NCBI GenBank assembly: GCA_019359325.1
Contig: JAHHHN010000003.1
Coordinates: forward strand, 186,001-250,000
Length of the DNA stretch: 64,000 bases
Origin: Mojavia pulchra JT2-VF2
GTDB lineage: Bacteria > Cyanobacteriota > Cyanobacteriia > Cyanobacteriales > Nostocaceae
Direction of reading: 5' to 3'
Shown here: positions 1 to 9,633 of the stretch, one piece after another
Numbering within the stretch: position 1 is the first letter of the stretch
Layout of the letters: each line of letters starts with the position of its first letter
Translations under genes and position numbers: made by a program
Notes under the pieces: model-generated
Seen by the model: only the letters and a program-made list of their open reading frames with translations
The model's database searches: none
Told to the model about the DNA's origin: nothing

Positions 1-8
1 TGCTTGTT

Positions 9-569
9 TTGTCTCAAGATCCACAAATGTGGAATACCTTGGCCAGCTATTTCAGCAGCTTTGTGTTTGCGGCAATTTTCGCCGCCGATCAAGCGCTTGT
101 CTTGCGTCGATATCTATCCGGTTGGCTGTGGATGCTAGCCACTAGCGTCGGTTGGCTAATTGCCAACACTGTTTCTACAGCCTGGATTTCTTACATTTCT
201 GGCGTTGCCTCATCTTTGAATGACAGTTTAACTTCTGATGCAATGATAATTTTGGGATTTATGTCTACTGTTGCATATATTATTTCTGGAGTTTGGCTAG
301 GGCTTTGCCAATGGTTGGTGTTGCGTCGCTACACAGTAGGTGCTTGGTGGTGGAATTTCCTGCCTACCATTTGCTTCTTCTTCATCAGTCTTTTGGTTGG
401 CTTGCTTTCCTTACTGCAAAATTTTATTCCCGAAGCTTACCGGAGTTCGATATGGTATTTTAATGAGCAAGGATTTACGGCATTTATTTTGGGGATTATA
501 CCAGCAATTGGGTTGTGTAATTTGAAAAGAAACTTACACCACACAACTAGAATTTCTAGTTCATCTTAA
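9..569 (+). CDS. Integral membrane protein, 5' end probably outside window
   Basis: Function is unknown. The frame is open to the window edge; the first possible start is a TTG at 9 and the first ATG is at 27, so the true start probably lies upstream. The protein is hydrophobic, with about four membrane segments. A motif of the type Q-x-LVLRRY followed by a Trp-rich stretch occurs twice (near residues 28-42 and 100-114), suggesting an internal duplication; this pattern recurs in uncharacterised cyanobacterial membrane proteins. It ends about 30 bp before an inverted repeat. No catalytic motif was seen. Confidence is high for a gene and low for any function. Confidence 0.7.
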   Translation: MSQDPQMWNTLASYFSSFVFAAIFAADQALVLRRYLSGWLWMLATSVGWLIANTVSTAWISYISGVASSLNDSLTSDAMIILGFMSTVAYIISGVWLGLCQWLVLRRYTVGAWWWNFLPTICFFFISLLVGLLSLLQNFIPEAYRSSIWYFNEQGFTAFILGIIPAIGLCNLKRNLHHTTRISSSS

Positions 570-600
570 GTTACTAAGCAGTTAGTTTATACTCATATAT

Positions 601-700
601 GACTCCAATTTGATTTTTGCGAAGCTAGGTACATCTTTATTCCTTCTTCCATGTTAAGAGTTCCCCGTTCCTTGTCTCTATGAGTGATTCAGGAATCACT
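601..700. repeat. Left arm of a ~95-bp inverted repeat
   Basis: The reverse complement of this segment closely matches 3787-3880, including uninterrupted shared blocks such as GGGAACTCTTAACA-type and CTAGCTTCGCAAAAATCAAA. The two arms enclose the S9 peptidase gene and the broken FkbM gene. The similarity stops sharply at GACTC/GAGTC on the outer side. It could be two copies of a MITE-like element in opposite orientation, or the ends of a mobilised segment. Confidence 0.75.
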
Positions 701-734
701 CGAATTGTTATATCTATACTTGACTTTGCAAAAT

Positions 735-2819
735 ATGAATAAGGATAATCTTTCACGTAATATTAGTAAGCCTCCTATCGCGGACAAACAACCACAAGTT
801 TTAGAGTTACACGGCGAGCAAAGAATTGACAACTACTTTTGGATGCGCGATATTGAAAACCCAAAAGTTATCGCCTATTTAGAAGCGGAAAACACTTATA
901 CAGCAGCGATGATGCAGCATACAGAAGCGCTGCAAACAAAACTCTACAATGAAATGCTGGCACGGATTAAAGAAACTGACCTGTCAGTGCCATATCGCAA
1001 AGATGATTACTACTACTATGTACGTACTGAAGAAGGAAAAGCTTATCCCATTTTCTGTCGCAAAAAAGGCAGCCTAGAAGCTCCTGAAGAAATCCTTTTA
1101 GATGAAAATGAGCTAGCAAAAGGATACGATTTTTTCAGTTTAGGTGTAATTGCTATTAGTCCTAATCATCAAATCTTAGCTTACTCAGTTGATACTAGTG
1201 GTTCTGAGCAATACACCCTTTATTTCCTAGATTTAACTACATTTGAGCTATCCTCTGAAAGCATCCCTGACACTTATTTCTCTTTGGCTTGGGCTAACGA
1301 TAACCAGACAGTCTTCTACACCAAAATTGATGAAGCCAATCGCCCTTACCAACTATTTCGCCATACTTTAGGCACTTCTCCTAGCGAAGATGTTTTGATT
1401 TATGAAGAACCGGATGAAAGTTACCACTTATATGTTGGCAAAACCCGCAGTCAAGAATATATCTTGATGAATTTACAAAGCAGCATCACTACAGAAATTC
1501 ACTATTTAGATGCAAATAATTCTACTGACAATTGGAAAATAATCCATCCACGCACTACAGGCATAGAATATAACGTTGACCATCATAGTGATTATTTCTA
1601 TATCGTTACTAATGAAAAAGCTACTAACTTTAAACTAGTAAAAACTCCAGTAACTTCACCAGCCAAAGAAAATTGGCAAATTGTAATTCCCCATCAAGAA
1701 GATGTGTTGTTATTAGGAATTAGTCTTTTTGCCAAGTACTTAGTAATTTATGAAAGAAAAGGTGGTCTGGAAACTGCAAGAGTACAAAATTTATTAACAA
1801 GTGATGAGAGCAATATTACTTTTCCAGAGCCTACCTATGAATTTTCTGAAGGCAATAACCCAGAATTTAATACTACCATTCTGCGGTTTAGTTACACCTC
1901 TTTGATTACTCCCCAATCTGTGTTTGATTACGACATGGAAACACATCAGCGGGAGTTGAAAAAAGAATTGGAAGTTATTGGTGGCTACGATAAAACTCAG
2001 TATCAGAGTGAGTGGCTGATGGCTACCGCCCAAGATGGTACAAAGGTTCCCATATCCATTGTTTACAAAAAAGGGATTAAAAAAGATGGTCAAAATCCCT
2101 TGTTGCTTACAGGGTATGGCGCTTATGGTTATTCGTATTCAGCAACATTTTCATCAAATCGCCTGTCACTTTTAGATCGGGGAGTGGTGTTTGCGATCGC
2201 CCATATTCGTGGTGGTGAAGAAATGGGGCGTAAGTGGTATGAAAATGGCAAATTTTTGCACAAAAAGAACACCTTCACAGATTTTATTGCCTGTGCAGAA
2301 TATTTAATTGCCGAAAAATGGACAGCAAGCGATCGCCTAGCCATTTCTGGTGGTAGTGCAGGCGGTTTACTCATGGGAGCAGTTATTAATATGCGTCCCG
2401 ATTTATTTAAAGTAGTAGTTGCTGATGTTCCATTTGTAGACATAGTAACTACTATCTTGGATACATCATTACCCCTTTCAGCAATGGAATGGGAAGAATG
2501 GGGTAATCCCAACGACAAAGTTTATTATGACTACATGAAATCTTATTCCCCCTACGATAACGTCGAGGCTAAAGATTACCCAGATTTGTTGATTCTTGCT
2601 GGCTTAAATGACTCTCGCGTTAAGTATTGGGAACCAGCTAAGTGGACAGCTAAATTACGAGAACTCAAAACTGATAACAACGTTCTTCTGCTGAAAACGA
2701 ATATGGGTGCAGGACATAGCGGCGCATCTGGACGCTATGAAAGCTTGCGAGAACTTGCTTTTGAATATGCTTTTATTCTGGATCGGTTGGGTTTGGGAAA
2801 TATTAAACCTCTTGCGTAG
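735..2819 (+). CDS. S9 family oligopeptidase (prolyl oligopeptidase / oligopeptidase B type)
   Basis: A serine peptidase expected to cleave short peptides in the cytoplasm. The N-terminal two thirds read as the beta-propeller of S9 enzymes (early motif YFWMRD). The C-terminal third is an alpha/beta hydrolase with a visible catalytic triad: Ser541 in GGSAGG, Asp626 in LNDSRV and His661 in GAGHSG. Length (694 aa) is normal for the S9A group. An upstream GTG at 684 would add 17 residues, but it lies inside the inverted repeat at 601-700, so the ATG at 735 is preferred. The basic-residue preference that separates oligopeptidase B from prolyl oligopeptidase was not determined. No signal peptide is evident. 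Confidence 0.88.
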   Translation: MNKDNLSRNISKPPIADKQPQVLELHGEQRIDNYFWMRDIENPKVIAYLEAENTYTAAMMQHTEALQTKLYNEMLARIKETDLSVPYRKDDYYYYVRTEEGKAYPIFCRKKGSLEAPEEILLDENELAKGYDFFSLGVIAISPNHQILAYSVDTSGSEQYTLYFLDLTTFELSSESIPDTYFSLAWANDNQTVFYTKIDEANRPYQLFRHTLGTSPSEDVLIYEEPDESYHLYVGKTRSQEYILMNLQSSITTEIHYLDANNSTDNWKIIHPRTTGIEYNVDHHSDYFYIVTNEKATNFKLVKTPVTSPAKENWQIVIPHQEDVLLLGISLFAKYLVIYERKGGLETARVQNLLTSDESNITFPEPTYEFSEGNNPEFNTTILRFSYTSLITPQSVFDYDMETHQRELKKELEVIGGYDKTQYQSEWLMATAQDGTKVPISIVYKKGIKKDGQNPLLLTGYGAYGYSYSATFSSNRLSLLDRGVVFAIAHIRGGEEMGRKWYENGKFLHKKNTFTDFIACAEYLIAEKWTASDRLAISGGSAGGLLMGAVINMRPDLFKVVVADVPFVDIVTTILDTSLPLSAMEWEEWGNPNDKVYYDYMKSYSPYDNVEAKDYPDLLILAGLNDSRVKYWEPAKWTAKLRELKTDNNVLLLKTNMGAGHSGASGRYESLRELAFEYAFILDRLGLGNIKPLA

Positions 2820-2991
2820 GTCTCTGTTGAGGATATAGAACCATAGATGAACACAAATTCACACCGATATTTATCTGTGTTTATCTGTGGTTAATTTTAG
2901 TATTTAGATTTTTACAACCAGTTTAGCCGTAATTTTACCTGCCACAAGGTAGAATAATTAAGTTTGCCAATAAATAAGTAGAGGGCCAATA

Positions 2992-3762
2992 ATGAGCGGA
3001 AAAAAAATGACTTTTTCAAATGGTTTGGAATGCTACTATATCAGCAGTGATGAAGAAACAGAATATATCTTTTCAGAAATATTCACCGAACAGCAGTATC
3101 TTGGGCAGGATATTGTAATTAACGAAGATGATTGTATATTCGACATTGGAGCAAATATTGGACTTTTCTCTCTATTTGTCAGCAAACTTCAACAAAACTT
3201 GAAAATTTACGCTTTTGAGCCGATTCAGCCGACTTTTGCAGTTCTACAAGCAAATATATATATGCACTCGTTGACTAACGTGTCTTTATTTAATTGTGGC
3301 TTTAGTTCAGAAAATAACCCTGAAAAATTATTTACTTTTTATCCAAATATGGCTGGAAATTCCACAATCAAGCCAGGTGATGCGTTAGCTAATACAGATA
3401 CTGTTACAAATGAAAACGAATCAGAAAAGATAGAAAATATATTTGAACATCTATTTGTAGAAAAACAACAAGTTAAATGTAAGGTGAGAACAATATCTTC
3501 TGTAATTGATGAATTAGCGATCGATTCAATAGATTTATTAAAAATAGATGTATAAGGTGAAGAGTACGAAGTTTTAAAAGGTATAGAAGATAAGGACTGG
3601 GGCAAAATAAAGCAAATAGTCGCTGAGGTTCATGATACAGAAGGGCGGCTAGATAAAATAAAAAGAATGCTAGAATCTTATGGTTTTAAGATGAAAACTC
3701 AAAAAAGGGAACTTTTACCCTCTAGCTTTGTTGATATCTTTAATTTGTATGCTGTGCGCTAA
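2992..3762 (+). pseudogene. FkbM-family methyltransferase interrupted by a nonsense codon
   Basis: The frame starts at ATG 2992 and shows the SAM-binding motif FDIGANIGLFS near residues 57-67 and the FkbM signature LLKIDV. A TAA at 3553-3555 follows at once, where family members normally have Glu (KIDVEGxEYEVLKG). After the stop the same frame continues without another stop to TAA 3760-3762, reading GEEYEVLKGI and a normal C-terminus. One G-to-T change (GAA to TAA) explains it. The upstream product would be 187 aa of about 256. Either a recent pseudogene or a sequencing error. FkbM enzymes usually O-methylate sugars or natural products. It lies within the inverted-repeat-bounded segment. Confidence 0.85.
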
Positions 3763-3786
3763 GAATAGGTAGCAAAATAGCAATCC

Positions 3787-3880
3787 GATTTGATTCTGAA
3801 TCACTTGTGGAGATAGGGAACTCTTAACAGGGAAGAATGAATAAAGGTGTACCTAGCTTCGCAAAAATCAAATAGGAGTC
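3787..3880. repeat. Right arm of the ~95-bp inverted repeat
   Basis: Inverted copy of 601-700 with a few substitutions and short gaps. It begins just after the end of the broken FkbM gene. A short open frame running through it from 3847 is not considered coding. Confidence 0.75.
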
Positions 3881-4267
3881 TTATAGTAAGCAGCGGCATT
3901 TTCCAGTCAGGTAGAGAGTTGGCTGTGAGATGCCGTATTTTTGTACTTTTCTACGAGCAAGCTTGGTACGAGAAATGGAATGAGAATGAAATGTGCTACT
4001 TCTGTTCTCAATCGATAGGGGGATGGAGGTGATGTCATAAGTTTCTAGCTTTAAGGCAAGAGACTCCATGAACGAATCGCCACAATGCAGGATAAAAAAT
4101 CTATTATTCCCTACCCCCTAGTGTTTAACCCTTATTTTCGTAGGGGTTCTCTCAAAACCAGAATTTAATAAATTTAGCGTTGGGGAAATTTTTGGAGTTA
4201 GGTACGCCAGAGGGATTGCTGCATCTGGCAAAAATTCATGGAGAGGCAATTATCAGGAGGTTTAAAA
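3881..4267. other. Intergenic region before the oxidoreductase gene
   Basis: No gene recognised. It is AT-rich. The Shine-Dalgarno sequence AGGAGG of the next gene lies at 4255-4260. A stopless stretch just upstream of that gene has no start codon and no recognisable similarity. Confidence 0.5.
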
Positions 4268-5383
4268 ATGACAACAAACGGTAAGCGCAAAATTCGTTAT
4301 GCTGTTATCGGACTAGGTTGGATTGCCCAAGAAACTGTTTTGCCTGCTTTTGCCCAAACCGAAAATTCACAATTGGTCGCTTTGTTTTCCGAAGATCCAA
4401 TCAAGCGTGAAGAACTAGGTAAGCAGTACGGGGTGAAGGCTTACCCATACGAAGAGTACGACAACTGCTTAAGAAGTGGTGAAATTGATGCAGTTTATAT
4501 TGCTCTGCCCAATCATTTGCACTGCGATTATACCGTGCGGGCAGCAAATGCCGGAGTTCATGTGCTGTGCGAGAAGCCAATGGCGGTAACAGAACAAGAG
4601 TGCGAACAGATGATTCGTGCTGCCAAAGATAACAATGTCAAGCTGATGATTGCCTACCGTCTGCACTTTGACAAAGCAAATATGGAGGCAGTAGAAATTG
4701 TCAATTCAGGAAAAATAGGCGAGTCTCGGATCTTTAACTCCGTCTTTTCTCAACAGGTTGAGGAAGGAAACGTGCGATTAGAGCCAATCTCTAATGGCGG
4801 CGGTACTGTTTACGATATGGGTGTGTACTGTATCAATGCTGCCCGCTATCTATTCCGGGATGAACCCACAGAAGTCTTTGCTTATAGTAGCAGCAAAGGC
4901 GAAAAGGGCTTTGACGAAGCTGACGAAATGACTAGCGCTATTTTACGTTTTCCTGGGGAGAGACTAGCAAGCTTTACTTCTAGCTTTGGTGTTGCACCAA
5001 TTTCGACTCTCCAAGTAGTGGGTACAAAAGGTAATTTGCAGATGGAATCGGCATACTCTTATGCGGGGGAACTGAAGCAACAAATCACCATCAACAATGA
5101 AACGCAGGAACAATCCTATCCTGCTGGTAGCCAGTTTGCCGCAGAAATCATCTACTTTTCAGACTGCGTGCTGACTGGTCAAGACCCAGAACCATCAGGT
5201 GAGGAGGGGTTGGCAGATGTTCGCATTATCCGTGCTATCTACCAATCAGCACAAACTCATCAGCCTGTGCAATTGGGCGAGTTTAAGCGTCAGCATAGAC
5301 CCTCAGCCCAGCAAATTATTCAGCGTCCTGAGGCTCAACAGACAGAATTAGTTCACGCAGCAGACCCTTCTGGTAAATCGTAA
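4268..5383 (+). CDS. Gfo/Idh/MocA family NAD(P)-dependent oxidoreductase
   Basis: Expected to oxidise or reduce a sugar or related polyol using NAD(P). The N-terminus has a Rossmann fold (VIGLGWIAQ, residues about 13-21) and the family's EKPMAV motif in the segment HVLCEKPM; the C-terminal half is the alpha/beta substrate domain with GGGTVYDMGVYC. The start at ATG 4268 was chosen because AGGAGG at 4255-4260 sits 7 bases upstream; an ATG at 4238 would ignore it. The length of 371 aa is typical. The last 35 residues are polar and rich in Gln. Substrate cannot be told from sequence. A glucose-fructose oxidoreductase-like enzyme is one possibility. Confidence 0.85.
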   Translation: MTTNGKRKIRYAVIGLGWIAQETVLPAFAQTENSQLVALFSEDPIKREELGKQYGVKAYPYEEYDNCLRSGEIDAVYIALPNHLHCDYTVRAANAGVHVLCEKPMAVTEQECEQMIRAAKDNNVKLMIAYRLHFDKANMEAVEIVNSGKIGESRIFNSVFSQQVEEGNVRLEPISNGGGTVYDMGVYCINAARYLFRDEPTEVFAYSSSKGEKGFDEADEMTSAILRFPGERLASFTSSFGVAPISTLQVVGTKGNLQMESAYSYAGELKQQITINNETQEQSYPAGSQFAAEIIYFSDCVLTGQDPEPSGEEGLADVRIIRAIYQSAQTHQPVQLGEFKRQHRPSAQQIIQRPEAQQTELVHAADPSGKS

Positions 5384-5475
5384 ACAATTTCAAAATTTTG
5401 CTACCAAAATTTTGCTATAGGGGTATAGGAATTACCTACACCCCCTCATCCATATCCCTCTATTTTTGTAAAACT

Positions 5476-5940
5476 ATGGAAATAAGAAGTTCAGCTTTTT
5501 TTATTGGCAATACTATTCCATTTAAATACACTTGCGATGGGGAAAATATCTCTCCTCCTTTAACCTGGGAAGACCCTCCTCCAGGAACAAAAAGTTTTGC
5601 TTTGATTATGGATGATCCCGATGCACCCAACGGAACATTTACCCATTGGATTATCTACAATATTCCCGCTGATAGCCGCGAATTACCAGAAGATGTTGCC
5701 AAGCAACCTAAACTTGCTGATGGCTGCTTTCAAGGAAAAAATAGTTTTGGGGATTTAGGTTTTGGCGGGCCTTGTCCACCAAAAGACAGCACTCATCGCT
5801 ACTTTTTTAAACTTCATGCATTAGACATAATGCTTGATTTGCCAGCAGGAGCAAGCAAACAAGAGATAATGGCAGCGATAGATGGTCATGTGCTGGATAA
5901 GGCAGAAGTCATGGGGCGCTACGCGAGGCAGATTGAGTAG
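5476..5940 (+). CDS. YbhB/YbcL family (PEBP / Raf-kinase-inhibitor-like) protein
   Basis: A member of the phosphatidylethanolamine-binding-protein superfamily. The bacterial forms bind small anionic ligands and have no firmly known role. Motifs seen: the FKYTCDGENISPPL block near the N-terminus, MDDPDAPNGTFTHWI (the DPDxP ligand-pocket signature) and GFGGPCPP followed by HRYFF. The start at ATG 5476 gives 154 aa, the usual size; a longer reading from 5398 would begin with TTG and add an unrelated 26 residues. No signal peptide is seen. It lies downstream of the oxidoreductase with a 92-bp gap and converges on the LD-carboxypeptidase gene. Confidence 0.88.
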   Translation: MEIRSSAFFIGNTIPFKYTCDGENISPPLTWEDPPPGTKSFALIMDDPDAPNGTFTHWIIYNIPADSRELPEDVAKQPKLADGCFQGKNSFGDLGFGGPCPPKDSTHRYFFKLHALDIMLDLPAGASKQEIMAAIDGHVLDKAEVMGRYARQIE

Positions 5941-5953
5941 CCAATTTTATGCT

Positions 5954-6853
5954 CTATGTTTCTAAACTCAAAATCCCCTCGTCTGCATCTAAAGTTGCCA
6001 ATACACCAACTGGCAAAGTTGCATTGGGACTCTCATGACCAAAGGGTAAGCCAGAGATTACAGGAATTCTTAAATTACCCAAGCGATCGCGCAAAACTTC
6101 TTCAACACTAAAACTAGGCACGTTTGGTGGCGCTTCACAATCAGTAAAATTACCCAATGCAATTCCCCGGACTTTTGCTAAAGCCCCACATAAACGCCAC
6201 TGTGTCAACATTCGGTCTATCCGGTAAGGTGCTTCTGTAACATCTTCAAATGCTAGAATCACACTATCAAAGTTTGGTTGTATCGGTGTATTCAACAGAT
6301 GAGTGGCGACCGTTAAATTGCCTGGTAGCAAAATACCACTAGCAACACCACCGCCCCAACCACAACCTTTAATAGGTTCGATGGGGCGACCTTCCACCCA
6401 ATTAAACAAGCGCTCAATTGACCAATCTGGCTCATTGGCAAGAGTTGTTAGTACAGGAGCATGAAGGCTGGAAATGCCGACATTATAAAGGCTCCATAAC
6501 AGAGCAGTGATATCAGAAAAGCCAATTAACCATTTTGGTAGTGTTGAATTTTCTTGCCAATTCCAATCTTCGAGGATGCGGGTACTACCGAAACCACCCC
6601 TGGCGCAAAGGATACCTCGACAATTTGGATCATGCCATGCTGTGGCTAGGCGATCGCGGCGGTCTTCGTCTTTACCTGCTAAATATCCCCATCTATCATC
6701 TATTGTGGGGATGATTTCTACTTTATAACCACGCGATCGCCAAATTTCTAAACTCCGCTCAAACACTTCAAATTCCCGCAAAGCACCACTAGGAGCAATT
6801 ACTTTTAGTAAGTCTCCAGGTTTTAAGGGTGCTGGTAAAATTGTGGTTTTCAT
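5954..6853 (-). CDS. LD-carboxypeptidase, peptidase family S66 (MccF/LdcA type)
   Basis: Family S66 enzymes trim the terminal D-Ala from muropeptide tetrapeptides during peptidoglycan recycling, or, as MccF, inactivate microcin C-like compounds. Visible motifs: CARGGFGSTRIL, with the nucleophilic Ser in GFGS; LIGFSDITALL; LPGNLTVATHLL; and LAFEDVTEAPYRIDRML. The catalytic Glu and His are expected in the C-terminal half (GHESPNATLPVG near the end). Length 299 aa is normal and the ATG at 6853 is clear. No signal peptide, so cytoplasmic recycling is likely. Convergent with the PEBP-like gene, only 13 bp apart. Confidence 0.85.
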   Translation of the reverse strand: MKTTILPAPLKPGDLLKVIAPSGALREFEVFERSLEIWRSRGYKVEIIPTIDDRWGYLAGKDEDRRDRLATAWHDPNCRGILCARGGFGSTRILEDWNWQENSTLPKWLIGFSDITALLWSLYNVGISSLHAPVLTTLANEPDWSIERLFNWVEGRPIEPIKGCGWGGGVASGILLPGNLTVATHLLNTPIQPNFDSVILAFEDVTEAPYRIDRMLTQWRLCGALAKVRGIALGNFTDCEAPPNVPSFSVEEVLRDRLGNLRIPVISGLPFGHESPNATLPVGVLATLDADEGILSLET

Positions 6854-7009
6854 TAATAATCTGTTAGGTGTAAAAATTACAAATTCTGTTTAAATTATTA
6901 ACTTAGAATTTAATTTCTAAGGTGGGAAATTCCCACCCTACAAAACTTAAACCTTTATGGTATATGAGAAAAAAATCTCTTGATTCCATCTGCCATCTGC
7001 CTTTCTTAA

Positions 7010-8314
7010 TTAATTCCACATTAAATTAAGGCGTTCTTGGGCTTTTTTCAAGGCTGTTTCTGGAGATGCTCCTAGCATGGTAGCTTCGATGGCTGTTCCT
7101 AAATTGTCGGACAGGCGACTATAGCCATGAATAATTGGGCGAGAACCTGATATAGACATTTGGTCAAGAAAGACTTTAAAAACGGGTTTTTGTTTAATAA
7201 ATTCTTGGTAAGCCTGACTTTGAGCAGATTTAATATTTACAGGCAAAAAACCTGAGCCAATACTCCATTCTGTTTGGAATTCTTCACTCACTATATATTC
7301 TAAAAACTTTAAAGCTGCCTGTTCTCTTTGAGGTGTGGTCTTCATCACAAACATATTGCCGCTAGCAAGCACAGTTGCTGGCTGAACATTGCCAGGAATC
7401 GGCAGGACATCGAAATTTACTTTACTTTTCATAATAAATGTCCAAGGCCCTGTTAACTGCATAGCAACACGACCGGCAACAAAATCATCTTCTTCGTATC
7501 CTCTTTCTGGTGCAGAGAATTTAGTAGAACCGTCTTTAATTAAGTCTTGCCAAAATTGTAAAGCAGCGATCGCTTTAGGATTTGCTAAATTGGGCTGGTT
7601 ATTTTCTACTACTGTGCCACCGTTACTTAATAAAAAAGGAAACCAAGTAAAAACCGTCCATTCTCCTTTACCTAGCGGCATTAATATTCCATACTGTTCT
7701 GGAGTTCCATCACCATTGCGGTCTACAGTCAATTTTTTAGCTACTTGCCGTAATTCTTGCCATGTTTTTGGCAGCTCAGTAATTCCTGCTGCTTTAAACA
7801 AATCTGGTCTGTAAAAAAGTCCAACATTGCCAGCAAATAAAGGAACTGACCAAATATGACCGTCCAACTGCATCTCGTCAAAAAGATTCTGGATAATTTC
7901 TGATTTTAGTGGTGATTTATTTAACCAATCTTCAAGGGGACGAATTGCTCCCAATTCCACAAACTGACCTGTAATTTGCGGGTTGAAGAACAAAATATCT
8001 GGTGGAACATTACCGATAACTGCGGTTAAAACTTTCGGTATTTGTTGATCGAGTTGTCCTGCATAGATAGATTCCACTTGAATATCAGGATGATCCTGAT
8101 TAAATCGATCTACTAATTTTTGAAATACATCTCGATTAGGAGGCGGATTGATACCATGCCAAAGAGTGAGATGCACAATTTTGCTGTCTGCTTGGCTAGT
8201 AGTCTGACAACCGCCGAGAGTAAGTAAAAATAGACCCAGTAAAATTATAAACAGCGATCGCAGCAATAGATCGCCTATATTATTGCTTGGGAAAATGGCA
8301 GATCTGGCTTTCAT
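7010..8314 (-). CDS. ABC transporter sugar-binding lipoprotein (extracellular binding protein family 1)
   Basis: Periplasmic solute-binding protein for an ABC importer, probably of a sugar or oligosaccharide. The N-terminus has a hydrophobic signal and a lipobox ending in LTLGGC, so the mature protein should be membrane-anchored. Family features include LWHGINPPPNRDVFQKLVDRF, the PDILFFNP strand and an EF-hand-like DRNGDGTPE segment that may bind calcium. The ATG at 8314 is preferred over a TTG at 8320. No permease or ATPase gene is adjacent, so it probably works with components encoded elsewhere, as is common in cyanobacteria. Ligand unknown. Confidence 0.85.
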   Translation of the reverse strand: MKARSAIFPSNNIGDLLLRSLFIILLGLFLLTLGGCQTTSQADSKIVHLTLWHGINPPPNRDVFQKLVDRFNQDHPDIQVESIYAGQLDQQIPKVLTAVIGNVPPDILFFNPQITGQFVELGAIRPLEDWLNKSPLKSEIIQNLFDEMQLDGHIWSVPLFAGNVGLFYRPDLFKAAGITELPKTWQELRQVAKKLTVDRNGDGTPEQYGILMPLGKGEWTVFTWFPFLLSNGGTVVENNQPNLANPKAIAALQFWQDLIKDGSTKFSAPERGYEEDDFVAGRVAMQLTGPWTFIMKSKVNFDVLPIPGNVQPATVLASGNMFVMKTTPQREQAALKFLEYIVSEEFQTEWSIGSGFLPVNIKSAQSQAYQEFIKQKPVFKVFLDQMSISGSRPIIHGYSRLSDNLGTAIEATMLGASPETALKKAQERLNLMWN

Positions 8315-8357
8315 AGGCAAAATGAAAAATTGGCAAGCGGCTAATTTTAATAGTTAT

Positions 8358-9440
8358 TTAGGTTTCAGTAATTTTGTTCAACAACTGATTAAATTGTTGG
8401 GCAATTACAGGTGCATCAAACTCTGCAACTTTAGCGCGGCCTGCTTTACCCAACACCAAGGCTTTTGCCCGCGACGAAAGTACTTCTGCTAATTGGTGCG
8501 CCAAATCTTCTGGATCTAAAGGATTTGCTAGTAAACCTTGAACGCCATGTTGAATTAACTCAGGTGTCGACGAGGAACGGCTAGCGACAATAGGCTTACT
8601 GGTAGCCATTGCTTCGGCAAAAACAATTCCAAAGCCTTCTTGCAGGCTTGGTAAGCAGAAGACATGACACCGGACATACTCGCGGACAAGCTCCTCATAG
8701 GGTACGTAGCCAAGAAAGGTCACAGTTTGATTTAACTTAAGTTTTTGAGCAAGACGGCGTAGGTTATTCCACTCTGGCCCTTTACTTGCAATTCGCACTT
8801 CCACATCTGGGATTTGTTGGCGGAGAATTGCTGCGGCGCGAATTAGAGTAGCGACATTTTTACGTGGGTACTGCACACCCACACATAGTACAGTAGGGCG
8901 TGTATTTACTTGGTCTTCTTCATTTTTAGTTACGGATGCTACTGCCGCATCCCATCCTTGAAGATCAAACGGAGGCGGTACGATATGGATATCTTTGCTA
9001 TAGCCATAAAGTTCGGTGAGTCTGAGGCGAGAATATTTGCTAGTAGCAATCACCATATCAGCACGATGGGCACTAACACGCTCTGCTTTTGCCATTAACT
9101 CTAAGGATGTACGTACCCAACCCCGTTCAAACTTGGCTTCGTCAGCAATAATACCGTGAATATAGGCAATAAAAGGCGCTTTAATGCGATCGCCAATCGT
9201 GTAACCATCCATATCCAGACCAATTACCGCATCATATTTGTCAAAGTCAAGCGGATCAAGTCGCCAGTTCCAACGGAAACGATGCACCATATAACCCATC
9301 GGCCCGGATGACTTAGCTGGAGTGAATACATCAACAGTATGCTGCGATCGCAACTGAGCAATCAAGTGGGCATTACCAACAAAGGTTCCACTTCCAAGCT
9401 TGGCATTTTGGGGGGTAGCTGTGATAAATGCTAGCTTCAT
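8358..9440 (-). CDS. Glycosyltransferase family 4 (GT-B fold)
   Basis: Retaining GT-B glycosyltransferase that would move a sugar from a nucleotide-sugar to a lipid or polysaccharide acceptor in the cytoplasm. The N-terminal domain begins with KLAFITATPQ and includes GSGTFVGNAHLIAQL. The C-terminal domain has VLCVGVQYPRKN and the nucleotide-sugar signature LQEGFGIVFAEAMA with the E-x7-E spacing. The ATG at 9440 is preferred over a TTG at 9449. It lies 43 bp upstream of the sugar-binding lipoprotein gene on the same strand; a functional link is possible but not shown. Acceptor and donor are unknown. Confidence 0.85.
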   Translation of the reverse strand: MKLAFITATPQNAKLGSGTFVGNAHLIAQLRSQHTVDVFTPAKSSGPMGYMVHRFRWNWRLDPLDFDKYDAVIGLDMDGYTIGDRIKAPFIAYIHGIIADEAKFERGWVRTSLELMAKAERVSAHRADMVIATSKYSRLRLTELYGYSKDIHIVPPPFDLQGWDAAVASVTKNEEDQVNTRPTVLCVGVQYPRKNVATLIRAAAILRQQIPDVEVRIASKGPEWNNLRRLAQKLKLNQTVTFLGYVPYEELVREYVRCHVFCLPSLQEGFGIVFAEAMATSKPIVASRSSSTPELIQHGVQGLLANPLDPEDLAHQLAEVLSSRAKALVLGKAGRAKVAEFDAPVIAQQFNQLLNKITET

Positions 9441-9633
9441 CTTGTGCAAAATTTAGTTAGTTTTGTTGTTTTTGAATTATTGAGTAGCTAGATCACAAGT
9501 GAAAAGCATTTCCCACTATATGATTATCTAAAGAAAATAATTACTGTCTTTCTGCTGTTCAAGATACCAGGAAAGCCGTCTTTCTATAAGTAGAAATTTA
9601 GTTACCTAACATTTTTGGATAAATTGAAAATTT

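Noticed and set aside
3553-3555. TAA in FkbM as a programmed recoding site
   Set aside because: TAA has no known recoding in bacteria of this kind, and no stimulatory structure was seen; a point mutation is simpler.
3847-4032. 61-codon open frame after the FkbM gene
   Set aside because: It runs through the right arm of the inverted repeat, has no Shine-Dalgarno and no recognisable similarity.
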